From an uncultured Clostridia bacterium (lineage in GTDB: Bacteria; Bacillota; Clostridia; Christensenellales; Aristaeellaceae), in contig CAKURR010000001.1 of assembly GCA_934675735.1 (NCBI GenBank), forward strand, positions 124,001 through 188,000: 64,000 nucleotides of DNA, written 5' to 3'. Numbering within the stretch: position 1 is the stretch's first letter; every line of letters begins with the position of its first letter. A model generated the notes under the pieces. That model did no database searches. It was not told where the DNA came from and was given only the letters and a program-made list of their open reading frames with translations. The translations under genes were made by a program, and so were the position numbers. Below are positions 41,928 through 51,133 of this stretch, one piece after another.

Positions 41928-43193
41928 ATGAACACCAAAAAGCCGTTTTTGACGCTCAATCAGGCGCGGGAGATTGTCCGGCAGTATCCTACGCCTTTCC
42001 ATATTTATGACGAGACGGGCATCCGCCGCACCGCGCGCGCGCTGAAAGCGGCGTTCGCGTGGAACGCGGGGTTCAGGGAGTATTTCGCGGTGAAGGCCAC
42101 GCCCAATCCGTTCATTCTGAAAATTCTGCATGAGGAAGGATGCGGCGTGGATTGCTCGTCGGAGACGGAGCTGATGCTCAGCGGCGCGTCCGGCTTTGCG
42201 GGGCACGAAATCATGTTTTCCTCCAACGAGACGCAAGGGTGCGAGTTTGCCCGTGCGTATCGTCAGGGCGCCATCATCAATCTGGATGATTTCACCCTTA
42301 TCGACACGCTGGAGCAGGCGTGCGGCATTCCGGAGACGGTCTGCTGCCGATTTAACCCCGGCGGAGAGTTTTCCATCGGTAACCATATCATGGATCAGCC
42401 GAAGGACGCGAAATACGGCATGACCCGCGAGCAGCTCACCCAAGCGTATCGGCTGCTGATGCAGAAGGGCGCAAAGCGGTTCGGCCTGCACGCGTTCCTT
42501 GCTTCCAACACGCTGACCAACGCCTATTACCCGACGCTGGCGAAGATTTTGTTCACGACGGCGGTGGAGCTGCACCGCGAAACGGGCGCGAAAATCGCGT
42601 TCATCAACCTTTCGGGCGGCGTGGGCATTCCGTATCGGCCCGATGAGCCTGCCAACGACATTGCGGCCATCGGCGAAGGCGTGCGCAAGGCTTATGAAGA
42701 GGTGCTTGTGCCCGCCGGAATGGGCGACGTGGCGATTTTTACCGAGCTGGGGCGCTTTATGCTCGGCCCGAACGGCGCGCTGGTGACGACCGCCTGCCAC
42801 GAGAAGCATACCTATAAGGAATATATCGGCGTGGACGCGTGCGCCTGTAATCTGATGCGTCCGGCGATGTACGGCGCGTATCATCACATCACGGTGCTGG
42901 GCAAGGAGGACGCGCCCTGCGACCATGTGTACGACGTGGTGGGCAGTCTCTGCGAAAACAACGACAAATTTGCCGTCGATCGCCGTCTGCCGAAAATCGA
43001 TATGGGCGATTTGCTCTATATCCACGACACGGGCGCGCATGGCTTTTCGATGGGTTACAACTACAACGGTAAGCTGCGCAGCGCCGAGCTGCTTCTGCGC
43101 GAGGACGGCAGTGTGCAGATGATTCGCCGCGCCGAAACCCCCGCCGATTATTTCGCGACGCTCGACTTTGCGGGGCTGAATCTCAAAGACTGA
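41928..43193 (+). CDS. lysA: Diaminopimelate decarboxylase
   Basis: This 421-residue fold-type III PLP enzyme most likely decarboxylates meso-diaminopimelate to lysine. The PLP lysine lies in YFAVKATPNP, followed by GCGVDCSSETEL, the glycine loop LSGGVGIPY, the ELGR phosphate motif and the second-subunit cysteine region GSLCENNDKFAVDRRLP. The family also contains carboxynorspermidine and other amino-acid decarboxylases, so substrate identity is not absolute, but DAP decarboxylase fits best. It stands alone between its own promoter and a long bidirectional terminator. Confidence 0.85.
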   Translation: MNTKKPFLTLNQAREIVRQYPTPFHIYDETGIRRTARALKAAFAWNAGFREYFAVKATPNPFILKILHEEGCGVDCSSETELMLSGASGFAGHEIMFSSNETQGCEFARAYRQGAIINLDDFTLIDTLEQACGIPETVCCRFNPGGEFSIGNHIMDQPKDAKYGMTREQLTQAYRLLMQKGAKRFGLHAFLASNTLTNAYYPTLAKILFTTAVELHRETGAKIAFINLSGGVGIPYRPDEPANDIAAIGEGVRKAYEEVLVPAGMGDVAIFTELGRFMLGPNGALVTTACHEKHTYKEYIGVDACACNLMRPAMYGAYHHITVLGKEDAPCDHVYDVVGSLCENNDKFAVDRRLPKIDMGDLLYIHDTGAHGFSMGYNYNGKLRSAELLLREDGSVQMIRRAETPADYFATLDFAGLNLKD

Positions 43194-43204
43194 ACCGAAT
43201 AACA

Positions 43205-43247
43205 AAACCGCCGCTTTTCCCTGAAAAATCGGGAAAAGCGGCGGTTT
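43205..43247. terminator. Bidirectional terminator between lysA and the serine hydrolase gene
   Basis: A perfect 17-bp stem, AAACCGCCGCTTTTCCC with its complement, encloses a 9-base A-rich loop. A on one side and T on the other let it serve both convergent genes. Confidence 0.85.
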
Positions 43248-43252
43248 GCGTT

Positions 43253-44476
43253 TTACAGCCACCCCAGCGCGCGCATGCGGCTTTCAATCGGCGCATGCAG
43301 CATTTCATCCTTAAAATATACATATTTCGCGGAGGACGGCACCATACGCCCGTCGCTCCATTTGACCAGACCGACACCGCGCTCGTTCAGCCCGTAAGCG
43401 GTCAAATCCATGCCTTCGGGCGGCACAATGTGCGAAACGCGCCCGTGACAGCGATTGCCGAGAAACAGCACGAAGCGCTCCGCATCCGGATCGATGGAAA
43501 GGTGGTTGCCCGTGAACCCGCTCAGGCCGATAGAACGCTCGCCCATCCAGTGCGGCACTTCGCTGAGCCGCTGCAAGGGGTGTTTGGCAAAGCAGAGATA
43601 ACCCAGATATTGGCGGTATGTGCCGTCGCCGTGCGAAAAGCCCGTACGGTTTACGCCGATTTCGCAGAGCGTTTCCCGACGAATCAGTTCGCCGGAAAGC
43701 AGCGCCTGCGCAAAGCGGACCATGTCCTTCCGCGTGGAAAACAGACCCGCGTGGCCGCAGAGATCGCGCCCGCCGTCGCCCAGCAGCAGGGCCTTCGGGT
43801 CATGCGGCAGGCCGCACGGCGGGTCGGTGCGCAGAATAAAGCGCTCGCCTTCGATGCGGTGCTCGTAATTGTAGCAGACACAGCGACTGCGGAGCGCCTC
43901 CGGCACGGCGGCGAAGGTCTCCGGCATGCCCGCAGGCGAGAGAATCCACGTCTGAATCGCGTCGAACAGGCTGAGGCCCGACTTGGCTTCAATCACATAT
44001 TTGATGACCATCGCGTTCATGTCGGAATAGACGCGAATCGCGGGCGTGGGGCAGACGGATACGCCGAAAAGCCGCTTGAGCCCTTCTTCGCGGGTCGGCG
44101 CGTTGTCGATGCGCCCGGGCGTTTGCAAGCTGACGCGGAAGCTGAGCACGTCGCCGACGGTCACGTTTTGCAGGTGAACAAAGCGCGAATCAATCTGCCC
44201 AACGCATTCATCCAACGAAAGCCGCCCGCCTTCGACGAGCGCCAGCATGACGACAGCCGTAAACAGCTTGGTCAGCGACGCAAGGTCGTAAATCGTGTCG
44301 GGGTCGAGCGGGCGGACGGCAGGGGCAAAGCCGTTTTCCGTCAGCGTGATTTCCTGGGCGCGGCCATATTGCGCCCATTCGCTGTATGTCGGCGTGCCGT
44401 AGGCGACGGTGATGCCCGTGAGCATGCGGCTTTCGTCGCAGAGAAAGCGCATCTTGGCTTCAAGCTGTTTATCCAT
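43253..44476 (-). CDS. Serine hydrolase, class C beta-lactamase-like (penicillin-binding family)
   Basis: This 407-residue protein has the beta-lactamase/DD-peptidase fold with SxxK in DLASLTKLFTAVVMLALVEGG and a Tyr-Ser-Asp-Met motif (VYSDMNAMVIKYVIE) in the position of YxN. GLSGFTGNHLSID stands where the KTG/HTG motif is expected. It has no signal peptide, so it may be a cytosolic esterase or peptidase rather than a secreted lactamase. The ATG at 44476 has GGAGG nine bases upstream. It is divergent from the M20 peptidase, with 104 bases between starts. Confidence 0.85.
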   Translation of the reverse strand: MDKQLEAKMRFLCDESRMLTGITVAYGTPTYSEWAQYGRAQEITLTENGFAPAVRPLDPDTIYDLASLTKLFTAVVMLALVEGGRLSLDECVGQIDSRFVHLQNVTVGDVLSFRVSLQTPGRIDNAPTREEGLKRLFGVSVCPTPAIRVYSDMNAMVIKYVIEAKSGLSLFDAIQTWILSPAGMPETFAAVPEALRSRCVCYNYEHRIEGERFILRTDPPCGLPHDPKALLLGDGGRDLCGHAGLFSTRKDMVRFAQALLSGELIRRETLCEIGVNRTGFSHGDGTYRQYLGYLCFAKHPLQRLSEVPHWMGERSIGLSGFTGNHLSIDPDAERFVLFLGNRCHGRVSHIVPPEGMDLTAYGLNERGVGLVKWSDGRMVPSSAKYVYFKDEMLHAPIESRMRALGWL

Positions 44477-44580
44477 CGGGAAGAACCTCCGAAATGACGC
44501 GCCGCGGCAGGAAAAAACGGCCCGCGCGTCCAAATGATAAGGATAGATTGTTTTTTATCTATGCAAAGGGGGGAAGGAGC

Positions 44581-45726
44581 ATGGAAACTTTGCTCAGCGC
44601 AGCCATGGAACGCGAAATTGAAGCGGCGCAGGGCGAAACCGTCGCGCTGCTCAAGGCGCTCTGCGCGATTCCCGCGCCGAGCCATCACGAAGAGCGGCGC
44701 GCCGAATGGATTCGGGCGTGGCTGGAAGCGCGCGGGTTTTCCGCCGAAATCGACGACGCGAAAAACGTCCGCTGCGGCTTCGGGCTGGAGCGGGATTCGG
44801 AAATCGTCGTCGTGATGGCGCATATCGACACGGTGTTCCCCGATATGCAGCCTATGCCGATGTGCGAGGAAGGCGGACGGCTGTATTGCCCCGGCGTGGG
44901 CGACGACACGGCGAACGTGGCGGGCATGCTGATGCTGATGGATATTTTCCGCAGATGCAAGGCCCGCCCGACGTGCGGCGTGCTGTTTGTCTGCAACAGC
45001 TGCGAAGAGGGGCTGGGCAACCTGAAGGGCTGCAAGGCCATTATGCGCGATTTTGCGCCGCGCGTCAAGGCGTTTCTTTCGCTGGATGACCAATCCACGC
45101 ATGTCTGCGCCCGCGCCGTCGGCTCTGCGCGCTACCGCATCACGGCCCAGACGCGCGGCGGCCACAGCTTTGCGGATTTCGGTGCGCGAAGCGCCATCGA
45201 GGTACTCAGCCGCCTGACCTGCGCGCTGTATCGCCAGCATGTGCCGCGCACCGCAGGCAGCGTCACAACCTACAACGTGGGCATGATATCCGGCGGCACA
45301 TCGGTCAACGCCATCGCCCAGCACGCGGAAATGCTGTATGAATACCGCGCCAACGACGCGCAGTGCATGGCGATGATGAAGGAAAAGCTTCGGACGATTC
45401 TCCGCGAAAACGCGTTGCCGGATGCGAAGGTGACGCTGGAGCGGCTTGGCGAGCGGCCCTGCGGCGAGGCGGGCAATCGGGCGGCCCAGCATGCGCTGGA
45501 AACGGCCTGCACCGCCGCGCTGGAACGCTATGTCGGCGGCAGAATGCCCATCGGCATGGGCTCGACGGACTGTAACATCCCGCTTTCGCTGGGGATTCCC
45601 TCGGCGAGCTTCGGCATGTACCGCGGCGGGGGCGCGCATACGCGCGAAGAATGGATGGAGCCCGCCTCGCTGTGCGCGGGGATGAAGGCGGCGGCCTGTG
45701 TGCTGACAAACTGGCTGAAAGTATAA
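44581..45726 (+). CDS. M20-family metallopeptidase
   Basis: This 381-residue zinc peptidase resembles the dipeptidase/carboxypeptidase/ArgE group. The metal-site motifs are VVVMAHIDTVFPD (His-x-Asp), GVGDDTANVAGML (bridging Asp) and CNSCEEGLGNLKG (catalytic Glu-Glu), with a lid domain containing TRGGHSF and a final HTREEW. The substrate is not evident. AAGGAG precedes the ATG. The stop lies five bases before a MITE-like element. Confidence 0.9.
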   Translation: METLLSAAMEREIEAAQGETVALLKALCAIPAPSHHEERRAEWIRAWLEARGFSAEIDDAKNVRCGFGLERDSEIVVVMAHIDTVFPDMQPMPMCEEGGRLYCPGVGDDTANVAGMLMLMDIFRRCKARPTCGVLFVCNSCEEGLGNLKGCKAIMRDFAPRVKAFLSLDDQSTHVCARAVGSARYRITAQTRGGHSFADFGARSAIEVLSRLTCALYRQHVPRTAGSVTTYNVGMISGGTSVNAIAQHAEMLYEYRANDAQCMAMMKEKLRTILRENALPDAKVTLERLGERPCGEAGNRAAQHALETACTAALERYVGGRMPIGMGSTDCNIPLSLGIPSASFGMYRGGGAHTREEWMEPASLCAGMKAAACVLTNWLKV

Positions 45727-45731
45727 GGAAT

Positions 45732-45944
45732 GGGGTTGTCAAGCTGATAAACCTGGTATTTCAAGAAAAACTAAGTGTTTTCGCCCAAAGGTTTCCAAAG
45801 AGGTTTTCGGTCGTTGCTGCCTGTGGCAGAAACAAACGACAGAAAACGGAAAGCCCTTTGGTTGGGCGATGGGGCAAAGCCCCATATTCTGAAAATGCTT
45901 AGACTCTTATTTCTTGAAACGTTCAGTTTAAGCTTGACAGCCCC
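45732..45944. mobile_element. MITE-like element, 213 bp, no coding capacity
   Basis: The ends are inverted repeats differing at one base, GGGGTTGTCAAGCT (45732-45745) and AGCTTGACAGCCCC (45931-45944). The similarity continues inward along nearly the whole element (TTTCAAGAAA, CTAAG..TTTTC, CCCAA..AAAGG, TTTTCNGTCGTT) to a central palindrome CTGCC-tgt-GGCAG. One arm carries an extra hairpin ATGGGGC-aaa-GCCCCAT (45869-45885). AT flanks both ends and could be a 2-bp target duplication. It fills the gap between two convergent genes and could be mobilised by a transposase encoded elsewhere. Confidence 0.75.
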
Positions 45945-45951
45945 ATTTGCG

Positions 45952-47952
45952 TCATTCAACCAGATAGGTGTAGCGCACGGTCAGACGCGGCATGGTGTCA
46001 TACAGACCATAGGCTTCGCCGTAGATGCGGTATTTCGTGCCGACCGTCCACGTCGTCTTGGAACTGTTTTCCAGCATGACCAGCTTTTCAAAGTTGTCTG
46101 TGCCGATGTTCATGATGGCCATCTGCGGGGTGGTGCTGACGATGCGGGTGATGGTGCCCGTGCCCATGTAGATGGTGCCCTTGCGCATGGTGATGTAGTT
46201 CACCAAATCGGTATATTGCGCGTCCAAATCCCACGCGCGGCGGGTGTAGATATCGGCGTTGGGCATGTAATACACCGTGTGGGTGATGACGGAATCGGGT
46301 TTGCCCTCGTAGGAAGCGCGAATCACCACGTCGTTGTTGCCCAGCTTGGAGAACAGCGGGATGAAGCTGAAGCGTCCCGTGTCGGGATCGACCTCCAGAT
46401 TGCGGTGCGGGAAATTGACGGTAATCGTCGCGCCGGGGAGCGTTGTGCCGCTGATGGAGGGAATGTGCATTTCGGCCTTTTCCTCGGCGGTGGCGGCGGC
46501 GTATTTCTCGGCGGAAATCGGCTCATAGTTCCACTCGACGAGCACGGTCGCGTCCAGCTCGAGCGGGATATCCTGCTCGGCGCGGTAGAGCGTGACTTCC
46601 ATCTTGTTTTCGCGGCAGTATTTGCTCTTGACGGAGATGGAAATCGTGTTGTCGCCGACGGGGAGCACCTGCACGTTCTTGGATACGTTGCCCGTCTCGC
46701 GAATCAGCGTGGAGACGTTTGTGCCGTCGATGACGACGGTAGAGCCTTTTTCCACGTTAATCTGCACTTCGTAGATGGAAACGCCGACCTCCGCGCGCAC
46801 CGTCGTCGGCTTCACCAGCCGAATGGGCGAGAGCGGCACGTCGATGGTGTATTCGATGGGGTCGAGCTGATACTGGTCGCCCTCCTGCGAATAGCGGATG
46901 AAGGGGGTGATGGAAATATCCATCGTGTCAGTCTCCACCGCCGTGGCGAAGGTAGAGGATTCCGTGTCATACCACATGTAATCGGGCACGGTGACGGAGA
47001 CCTTGCCATCCGCGATGACGTAGGAGGTCTGCATCTCCCGCAGATAGACGGTGGCGTTTTCGCGCCCGTAGATGGTGATGGTGTGCGCGGGGTGGTCATC
47101 CACGGCAGTGGCGGTCAGTTCGACGCGGGTTTCGTTGTCGCTGCGCACCTGCATGCCCTGCGAGAGCACGAAGTGGCGCGCAATCAGCACGCCGCCCACG
47201 CCCATCGCGCCGCAGCCGAGCAGCAGAAGCAGCACGGTCAGCAGGATGCGAAGCGGGCTTTTTCTGCGCTTGCCCGGGCCGCGGGTGTCCTGCTCCGCGT
47301 AAGCGGGGCGCGTCTGCACGCGGCGGGGCATGTATTCGTCGTCCGTCAGCGCGCCCTGGTCGCCGGGGTCTGGCGTGTAGCCGTCGTAATAAATCGGCGC
47401 GTGCGGGTCGTCGTCGTCATAGGCGAGCGGATGCTCGTGCGCGGGGTCGCCGAAGTAGCCGTAATCGTCCTCGGGCGGCGCATCCTCCCCGTCGGAGCGG
47501 GTATAGGCGGCCTGCTTCTGCTGCTGGCGGCGGCGGATGGCGGCGCTGTCCCCGCTGTATCCGGCGGAAAGTTCGTCCGACTCGGGAATGGGGCGGACAA
47601 TCTGCGCCTCCTGCATCGAGCGGCGGACGCGGTCGGCCTGCTGCTTCATCTGGCGGATGCGCTGCTTGCCGTCCTCGCGGCGCTTTTTCAAATCCTCCAG
47701 CTCGTCGGTCAAATCCGCGCGGTCGAGCTTCTCGGGGTCAAAGCCTTCCTCATCGTCGTTCCGAACCTTCTGCTCGGTGGCGGAAAGCTCGTCTTTTTCG
47801 TCAAACGTCGTGACTTCCAGCGACGGTTTTTTCTGATGCAGGGCTTCCTCCCACGCGGCGGGGCTGTTCTCTGCCTTGGGCAGAGGCGCGCCGCATTGGG
47901 TGCATTTGGGCAGATAAGCTGCGTTCCATGCGCCGCATTTGGGGCATTTCAT
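45952..47952 (-). CDS. Zinc-ribbon membrane protein with large extracytoplasmic region, function unknown
   Basis: I do not recognise this 666-residue protein beyond its layout. It opens with a zinc ribbon (Cys3, Cys6, Cys17, Cys20 in MKCPKCG and CTQCG), followed by about 200 charged, probably disordered residues, one membrane segment at about 236-262 (LLTVLLLLLGCGAMGVGGVLIA) and about 400 residues rich in Val, Thr and Ile that look like successive beta-sandwich domains on the outside. Clostridial proteins with a zinc ribbon before a single membrane span are common and poorly studied. GGAGG precedes the ATG. The stop is seven bases from the MITE-like element. Confidence 0.8.
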   Translation of the reverse strand: MKCPKCGAWNAAYLPKCTQCGAPLPKAENSPAAWEEALHQKKPSLEVTTFDEKDELSATEQKVRNDDEEGFDPEKLDRADLTDELEDLKKRREDGKQRIRQMKQQADRVRRSMQEAQIVRPIPESDELSAGYSGDSAAIRRRQQQKQAAYTRSDGEDAPPEDDYGYFGDPAHEHPLAYDDDDPHAPIYYDGYTPDPGDQGALTDDEYMPRRVQTRPAYAEQDTRGPGKRRKSPLRILLTVLLLLLGCGAMGVGGVLIARHFVLSQGMQVRSDNETRVELTATAVDDHPAHTITIYGRENATVYLREMQTSYVIADGKVSVTVPDYMWYDTESSTFATAVETDTMDISITPFIRYSQEGDQYQLDPIEYTIDVPLSPIRLVKPTTVRAEVGVSIYEVQINVEKGSTVVIDGTNVSTLIRETGNVSKNVQVLPVGDNTISISVKSKYCRENKMEVTLYRAEQDIPLELDATVLVEWNYEPISAEKYAAATAEEKAEMHIPSISGTTLPGATITVNFPHRNLEVDPDTGRFSFIPLFSKLGNNDVVIRASYEGKPDSVITHTVYYMPNADIYTRRAWDLDAQYTDLVNYITMRKGTIYMGTGTITRIVSTTPQMAIMNIGTDNFEKLVMLENSSKTTWTVGTKYRIYGEAYGLYDTMPRLTVRYTYLVE

Positions 47953-48079
47953 CGATTCAAAACCTCCGAAAACAGGTGTCAAAAAGACAGAAAAAAACGG
48001 TAAACATTATTCTATTCGCGGCGCGGACGCAGAATTCCTCTTTTTTCTTTTTACGGCTGCGGGGAATCCTTCATAGGGG

Positions 48080-48109
48080 TTGAAGTATCGGCGCATTTGG
48101 TGTTATAAT
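48080..48109 (+). promoter_or_regulatory. Promoter of the small membrane protein gene
   Basis: TTGAAG (48080-48085) and a perfect TATAAT (48104-48109) are 18 bases apart. The -10 box overlaps an ATG at 48108, which argues against that codon as the translation start. Confidence 0.7.
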
Positions 48110-48140
48110 GAAAAACAAAGGATTCGGAGGTTTTGTGTCT

Positions 48141-48674
48141 ATGATGGATAATTTCAAGGAGGACATCGTCAGTCCCCGTTCAAACGCGCTGGGCAGCGTG
48201 CTCTATGCGGTCTGCTGGGTGTTTATCGTGCTCTTCGGCGCTTATGCGCTGATGATGCTTCAGGTGGTGATGGTGCAGTTTGGCATCGCGACGCTCGTCA
48301 CCGCGCTGATGGCGGCGGCCTGCGCCGTGTTGCTGTTTTTCATCAAAGATCAGCTCAAGGTGGAATACGAATACACGTTCACCAACGGCTCGCTGGATTT
48401 TGCGAAGGTTCTTCGCCAGGCCAAGCGCAAGGAGCTGGGCAGCATGAATGTCAAAAACGTTTCCGCCTGCGGCCATGTGGCGGGTGACAGCTTCCGCCGC
48501 TATCTGTCGATGAAGGACATTGAAAAAAAGAACTGGTTCTGCAACCGCGACGGCAATTTGTTCTATTTTTATTATGTCAAAGAGAGCAGAAAGCACATGA
48601 TTATCATCGAGCCGAGCGAGGAGATGGTGGAAATGATCTGCCGCTATCTGCCCGCCGGCGTGTATCAGGGCTAA
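48141..48674 (+). CDS. Small membrane protein, DUF6106-like
   Basis: This 177-residue protein has a short cytosolic head (MMDNFKEDIVSPR), two membrane segments at about residues 22-45 and 50-70, and a cytosolic domain of about 100 residues. It resembles a clostridial family of unknown function that I recall as DUF6106; that assignment is from memory. The ATG at 48141 is chosen because GGAGG lies ten bases upstream and the upstream ATG at 48108 falls inside the promoter. It is followed by the IscS/thiI pair but no functional link is evident. Confidence 0.75.
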   Translation: MMDNFKEDIVSPRSNALGSVLYAVCWVFIVLFGAYALMMLQVVMVQFGIATLVTALMAAACAVLLFFIKDQLKVEYEYTFTNGSLDFAKVLRQAKRKELGSMNVKNVSACGHVAGDSFRRYLSMKDIEKKNWFCNRDGNLFYFYYVKESRKHMIIIEPSEEMVEMICRYLPAGVYQG

Positions 48675-48729
48675 AACGGGTCTCCGGCGCGCGGATGCGG
48701 TCGGAGCTTTCTTTCCGAGGGGAGAAACT

Positions 48730-49881
48730 ATGATTTATCTGGATAACAGCGCGACGACGCGCCCGTTTGACGGGGTAATCGACGCGATGGATTGCTGCAT
48801 GCGCGAAAACTATTTTAACGCTTCGGCGGCGTATAAGCCCGCCGTCGATGTGGACAGGGCCATGCGCGAATGCCGCAGGGCGGTTGCCGCGCAGCTGGGC
48901 ATTCAGGAAAGCGGCGTGATTTTCACCGGCGGCGGTACGGAGAGCGATAACCTCGCGATTCTCGGCGTGGCGGCGACGCTTCGCCAGAGCGCGAATTTTG
49001 TTTGCAGCGCGATTGAGCACCCCGCCGTGGCGGAAACCATCCACCGCGTGGAGCAGATGGGGCACACGGTTCGCGTGCTGCCGATTGACGCGCGCGGCGT
49101 GGTCGATTTGGCGGCGTGCGAGTCGGTCATCGACGAGCACACGGCTCTGGTGAGCTGCATGCAGGTGAGCAACGAAACGGGCGCGATTCAGCCCGTGGAG
49201 GAGCTGGCCAAACTCGCGCGCAGAAAGAACCCGAACGTGCGCGTGCATGTGGACGGCGTGCAGGCGTTCATGCGTGTGCCGATGCACATGGAGCGCATGG
49301 GTGTGGATTTGTACGCGCTCAGCGGTCACAAGATTCACGGGCCGAAGGGCATCGGCGTACTGGCGGTGCGCCCGGGCGTTCGGCTGATTCCGCAGATAAC
49401 GGGCGGCGGGCAGGAGAAGGGGCTGCGCTCCGGCACCTATAATTCGCCGGCGATTCTGGGTCTTGGCGAAGCGGTCAAGACCTTTGCAGCGGATCGGGGT
49501 GCCGTGGAGCGCATGCGCGCGATGAAGGCGCGCCTGTGGGCGGCGCTTTCGCAGGAAGAGGGCATCCGCCTCAACGGCCCGAAGCCGGAGGACGCGGACA
49601 GCGCGCCGCACATCCTCAGCCTGTCCTTTGACGGCGTGCGCGGCGAGGTGATGCGCAACGCACTGGAGGGCGAGGGCATTCTGGTTTCCACCGGTTCAGC
49701 CTGCGCGTCCCATAAGCAGAAGGTCAGCCCGACGCTTCGGGCGATGGGCCTGTCTCAGGCGCAGGCGGACGGAACGGTTCGCGTGAGTTTGGGCGCGATG
49801 AACACCATGGACGAGATGGACGAGGCGGCGCGCCGTATGCTGGCGCTGTATCGCATGCTTCGTCAATTCAAAAGGAGATAA
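48730..49881 (+). CDS. Cysteine desulfurase, IscS/NifS class I
   Basis: This 383-residue PLP enzyme mobilises sulfur from cysteine. It begins IYLDNSATTRP, has FTGGGTESDNLAI, the PLP lysine in LSGHKIHGPKG and the persulfide cysteine in STGSACASHKQ on a long flexible loop, the class I hallmark. It lies five bases upstream of thiI, so its likely role is to feed ThiI for 4-thiouridine in tRNA (as NifZ does in Bacillus) or thiamine thiazole synthesis, leaving SufS for Fe-S clusters. GAGGGGAG precedes the ATG. Confidence 0.93.
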   Translation: MIYLDNSATTRPFDGVIDAMDCCMRENYFNASAAYKPAVDVDRAMRECRRAVAAQLGIQESGVIFTGGGTESDNLAILGVAATLRQSANFVCSAIEHPAVAETIHRVEQMGHTVRVLPIDARGVVDLAACESVIDEHTALVSCMQVSNETGAIQPVEELAKLARRKNPNVRVHVDGVQAFMRVPMHMERMGVDLYALSGHKIHGPKGIGVLAVRPGVRLIPQITGGGQEKGLRSGTYNSPAILGLGEAVKTFAADRGAVERMRAMKARLWAALSQEEGIRLNGPKPEDADSAPHILSLSFDGVRGEVMRNALEGEGILVSTGSACASHKQKVSPTLRAMGLSQAQADGTVRVSLGAMNTMDEMDEAARRMLALYRMLRQFKRR

Positions 49882-49885
49882 AACG

Positions 49886-51034
49886 GTGAGAGAAATCCTG
49901 TTGGTTCGCTTCGGCGAGGTGTTTTTGAAGGGGCAGAACCGCCCGTTCTTCATGAAAAAGCTGATGGACCACATCCGTCAGGCGGTGCGCCCCGTGAATG
50001 GGCGCGTGTGGATGAGCGAGGGCCGCTTTTATGTGTCCGATTTCACGGATATGGACGAGTGCATCCGCCGCGTGACGCGCGTGTTCGGCGTGCATTCCGT
50101 CAGCCCGGCCGTCGAGATGGACAAAGACAATTTTGAGGCCATCTGTGAGCAGGCAGCCAAGATGATGGAGCCGCTTTCCGGCACGTTCAAGGTGCTGGCG
50201 CGCCGCTCGGATAAGCGCTATCCGCTCGATTCGCCGGCGATTATGCGCGAGGCGGGCGGCTATATCCTCGACCATGTGCCGCAGCTGACCGTGGACGTCA
50301 ACCATCCGGATCACACGATGATGATTGAAATTCGCGATCACGCGTATCTGTCCGTGAAGCGCATTCCCGCCGTGGAGGGCATGCCGATGGGCACGAACGG
50401 CAAAGCCTGCCTGCTGCTTTCCGGCGGTATTGACAGCCCTGTGGCGGGCTTCATGATTGCCAAGCGCGGCGTGGAGCTTTGCTGCGTGCACTATCATTCC
50501 TTCCCGTATACCAGCGAGCGCGCGCGGGAAAAGGTGCTGGAGCTGGCGCGGCTGCTCAGCGAATACTGCGGCAGAATACGCGTGCACGTCGTGCCCTTCA
50601 CCGAAATCCAGATGCAGATTCACGCCAAGTGCCCCGAGAATTACACGACGCTCATCATGCGCCGCTATATGATGCGCATCGCCGAAATCATCGCCCGCAA
50701 GGACGGCGCGCAGGCGCTGATTACCGGCGAATCCATCGGCCAGGTGGCCAGTCAGACGATGGAGGCGCTCGGCTGCACGGACGCGGTGGTGGATATGCCC
50801 GTTTTCCGCCCCGCCATCGGCATGGACAAGAGCGAAATTATCGAACGTGCGCAGAAAATCGGCACGTTTGAAACGTCCTCCCTGCCGTATGAGGATTGCT
50901 GCACGGTCTTTACGCCCAAGCATCCGGCGACGCACCCGCGCATCGAGCTGATTCAAAAGGCGGAGGAAGCGCTGGACAGCGAGGCCCTGATTGCCGCCGC
51001 CATCGAAGGCACGGAAGTCGTTGAAGTGGGCTAA
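49886..51034 (+). CDS. thiI: tRNA 4-thiouridine synthase ThiI
   Basis: This 382-residue enzyme adenylates and thiolates U8 of tRNAs and can supply sulfur for thiamine. It has an N-terminal ferredoxin-like region, a THUMP domain and a PP-loop pyrophosphatase domain with LLLSGGIDSPVAGFMIAKRG. The C-terminal rhodanese domain of the enterobacterial form is absent, as is usual in Firmicutes. The start is GTG at 49886 with AAAGGAG upstream, five bases after the desulfurase stop. Confidence 0.95.
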   Translation: MREILLVRFGEVFLKGQNRPFFMKKLMDHIRQAVRPVNGRVWMSEGRFYVSDFTDMDECIRRVTRVFGVHSVSPAVEMDKDNFEAICEQAAKMMEPLSGTFKVLARRSDKRYPLDSPAIMREAGGYILDHVPQLTVDVNHPDHTMMIEIRDHAYLSVKRIPAVEGMPMGTNGKACLLLSGGIDSPVAGFMIAKRGVELCCVHYHSFPYTSERAREKVLELARLLSEYCGRIRVHVVPFTEIQMQIHAKCPENYTTLIMRRYMMRIAEIIARKDGAQALITGESIGQVASQTMEALGCTDAVVDMPVFRPAIGMDKSEIIERAQKIGTFETSSLPYEDCCTVFTPKHPATHPRIELIQKAEEALDSEALIAAAIEGTEVVEVG

Positions 51035-51058
51035 AACCCGTATACCCGACATAAGATG

Positions 51059-51088
51059 AACGCAGAGGAACGAACCTCTGCGTTTTTC
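51059..51088 (+). terminator. Terminator after thiI
   Basis: AACGCAGAGG and CCTCTGCGTT form a perfect 10-bp stem, followed by TTT C. It lies between thiI and the spoIIIA operon. Confidence 0.8.
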
Positions 51089-51133
51089 TTTGGTTTGAAA
51101 AGCAGAAAGAACGCATGTCGGGAGGTGGATGCA

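Noticed and set aside
51035..51133. Sigma-E promoter for spoIIIAA
   Set aside because: TATA-containing strings are present near 51041, but no pair at proper spacing matches the sigma-E consensus well enough to call.
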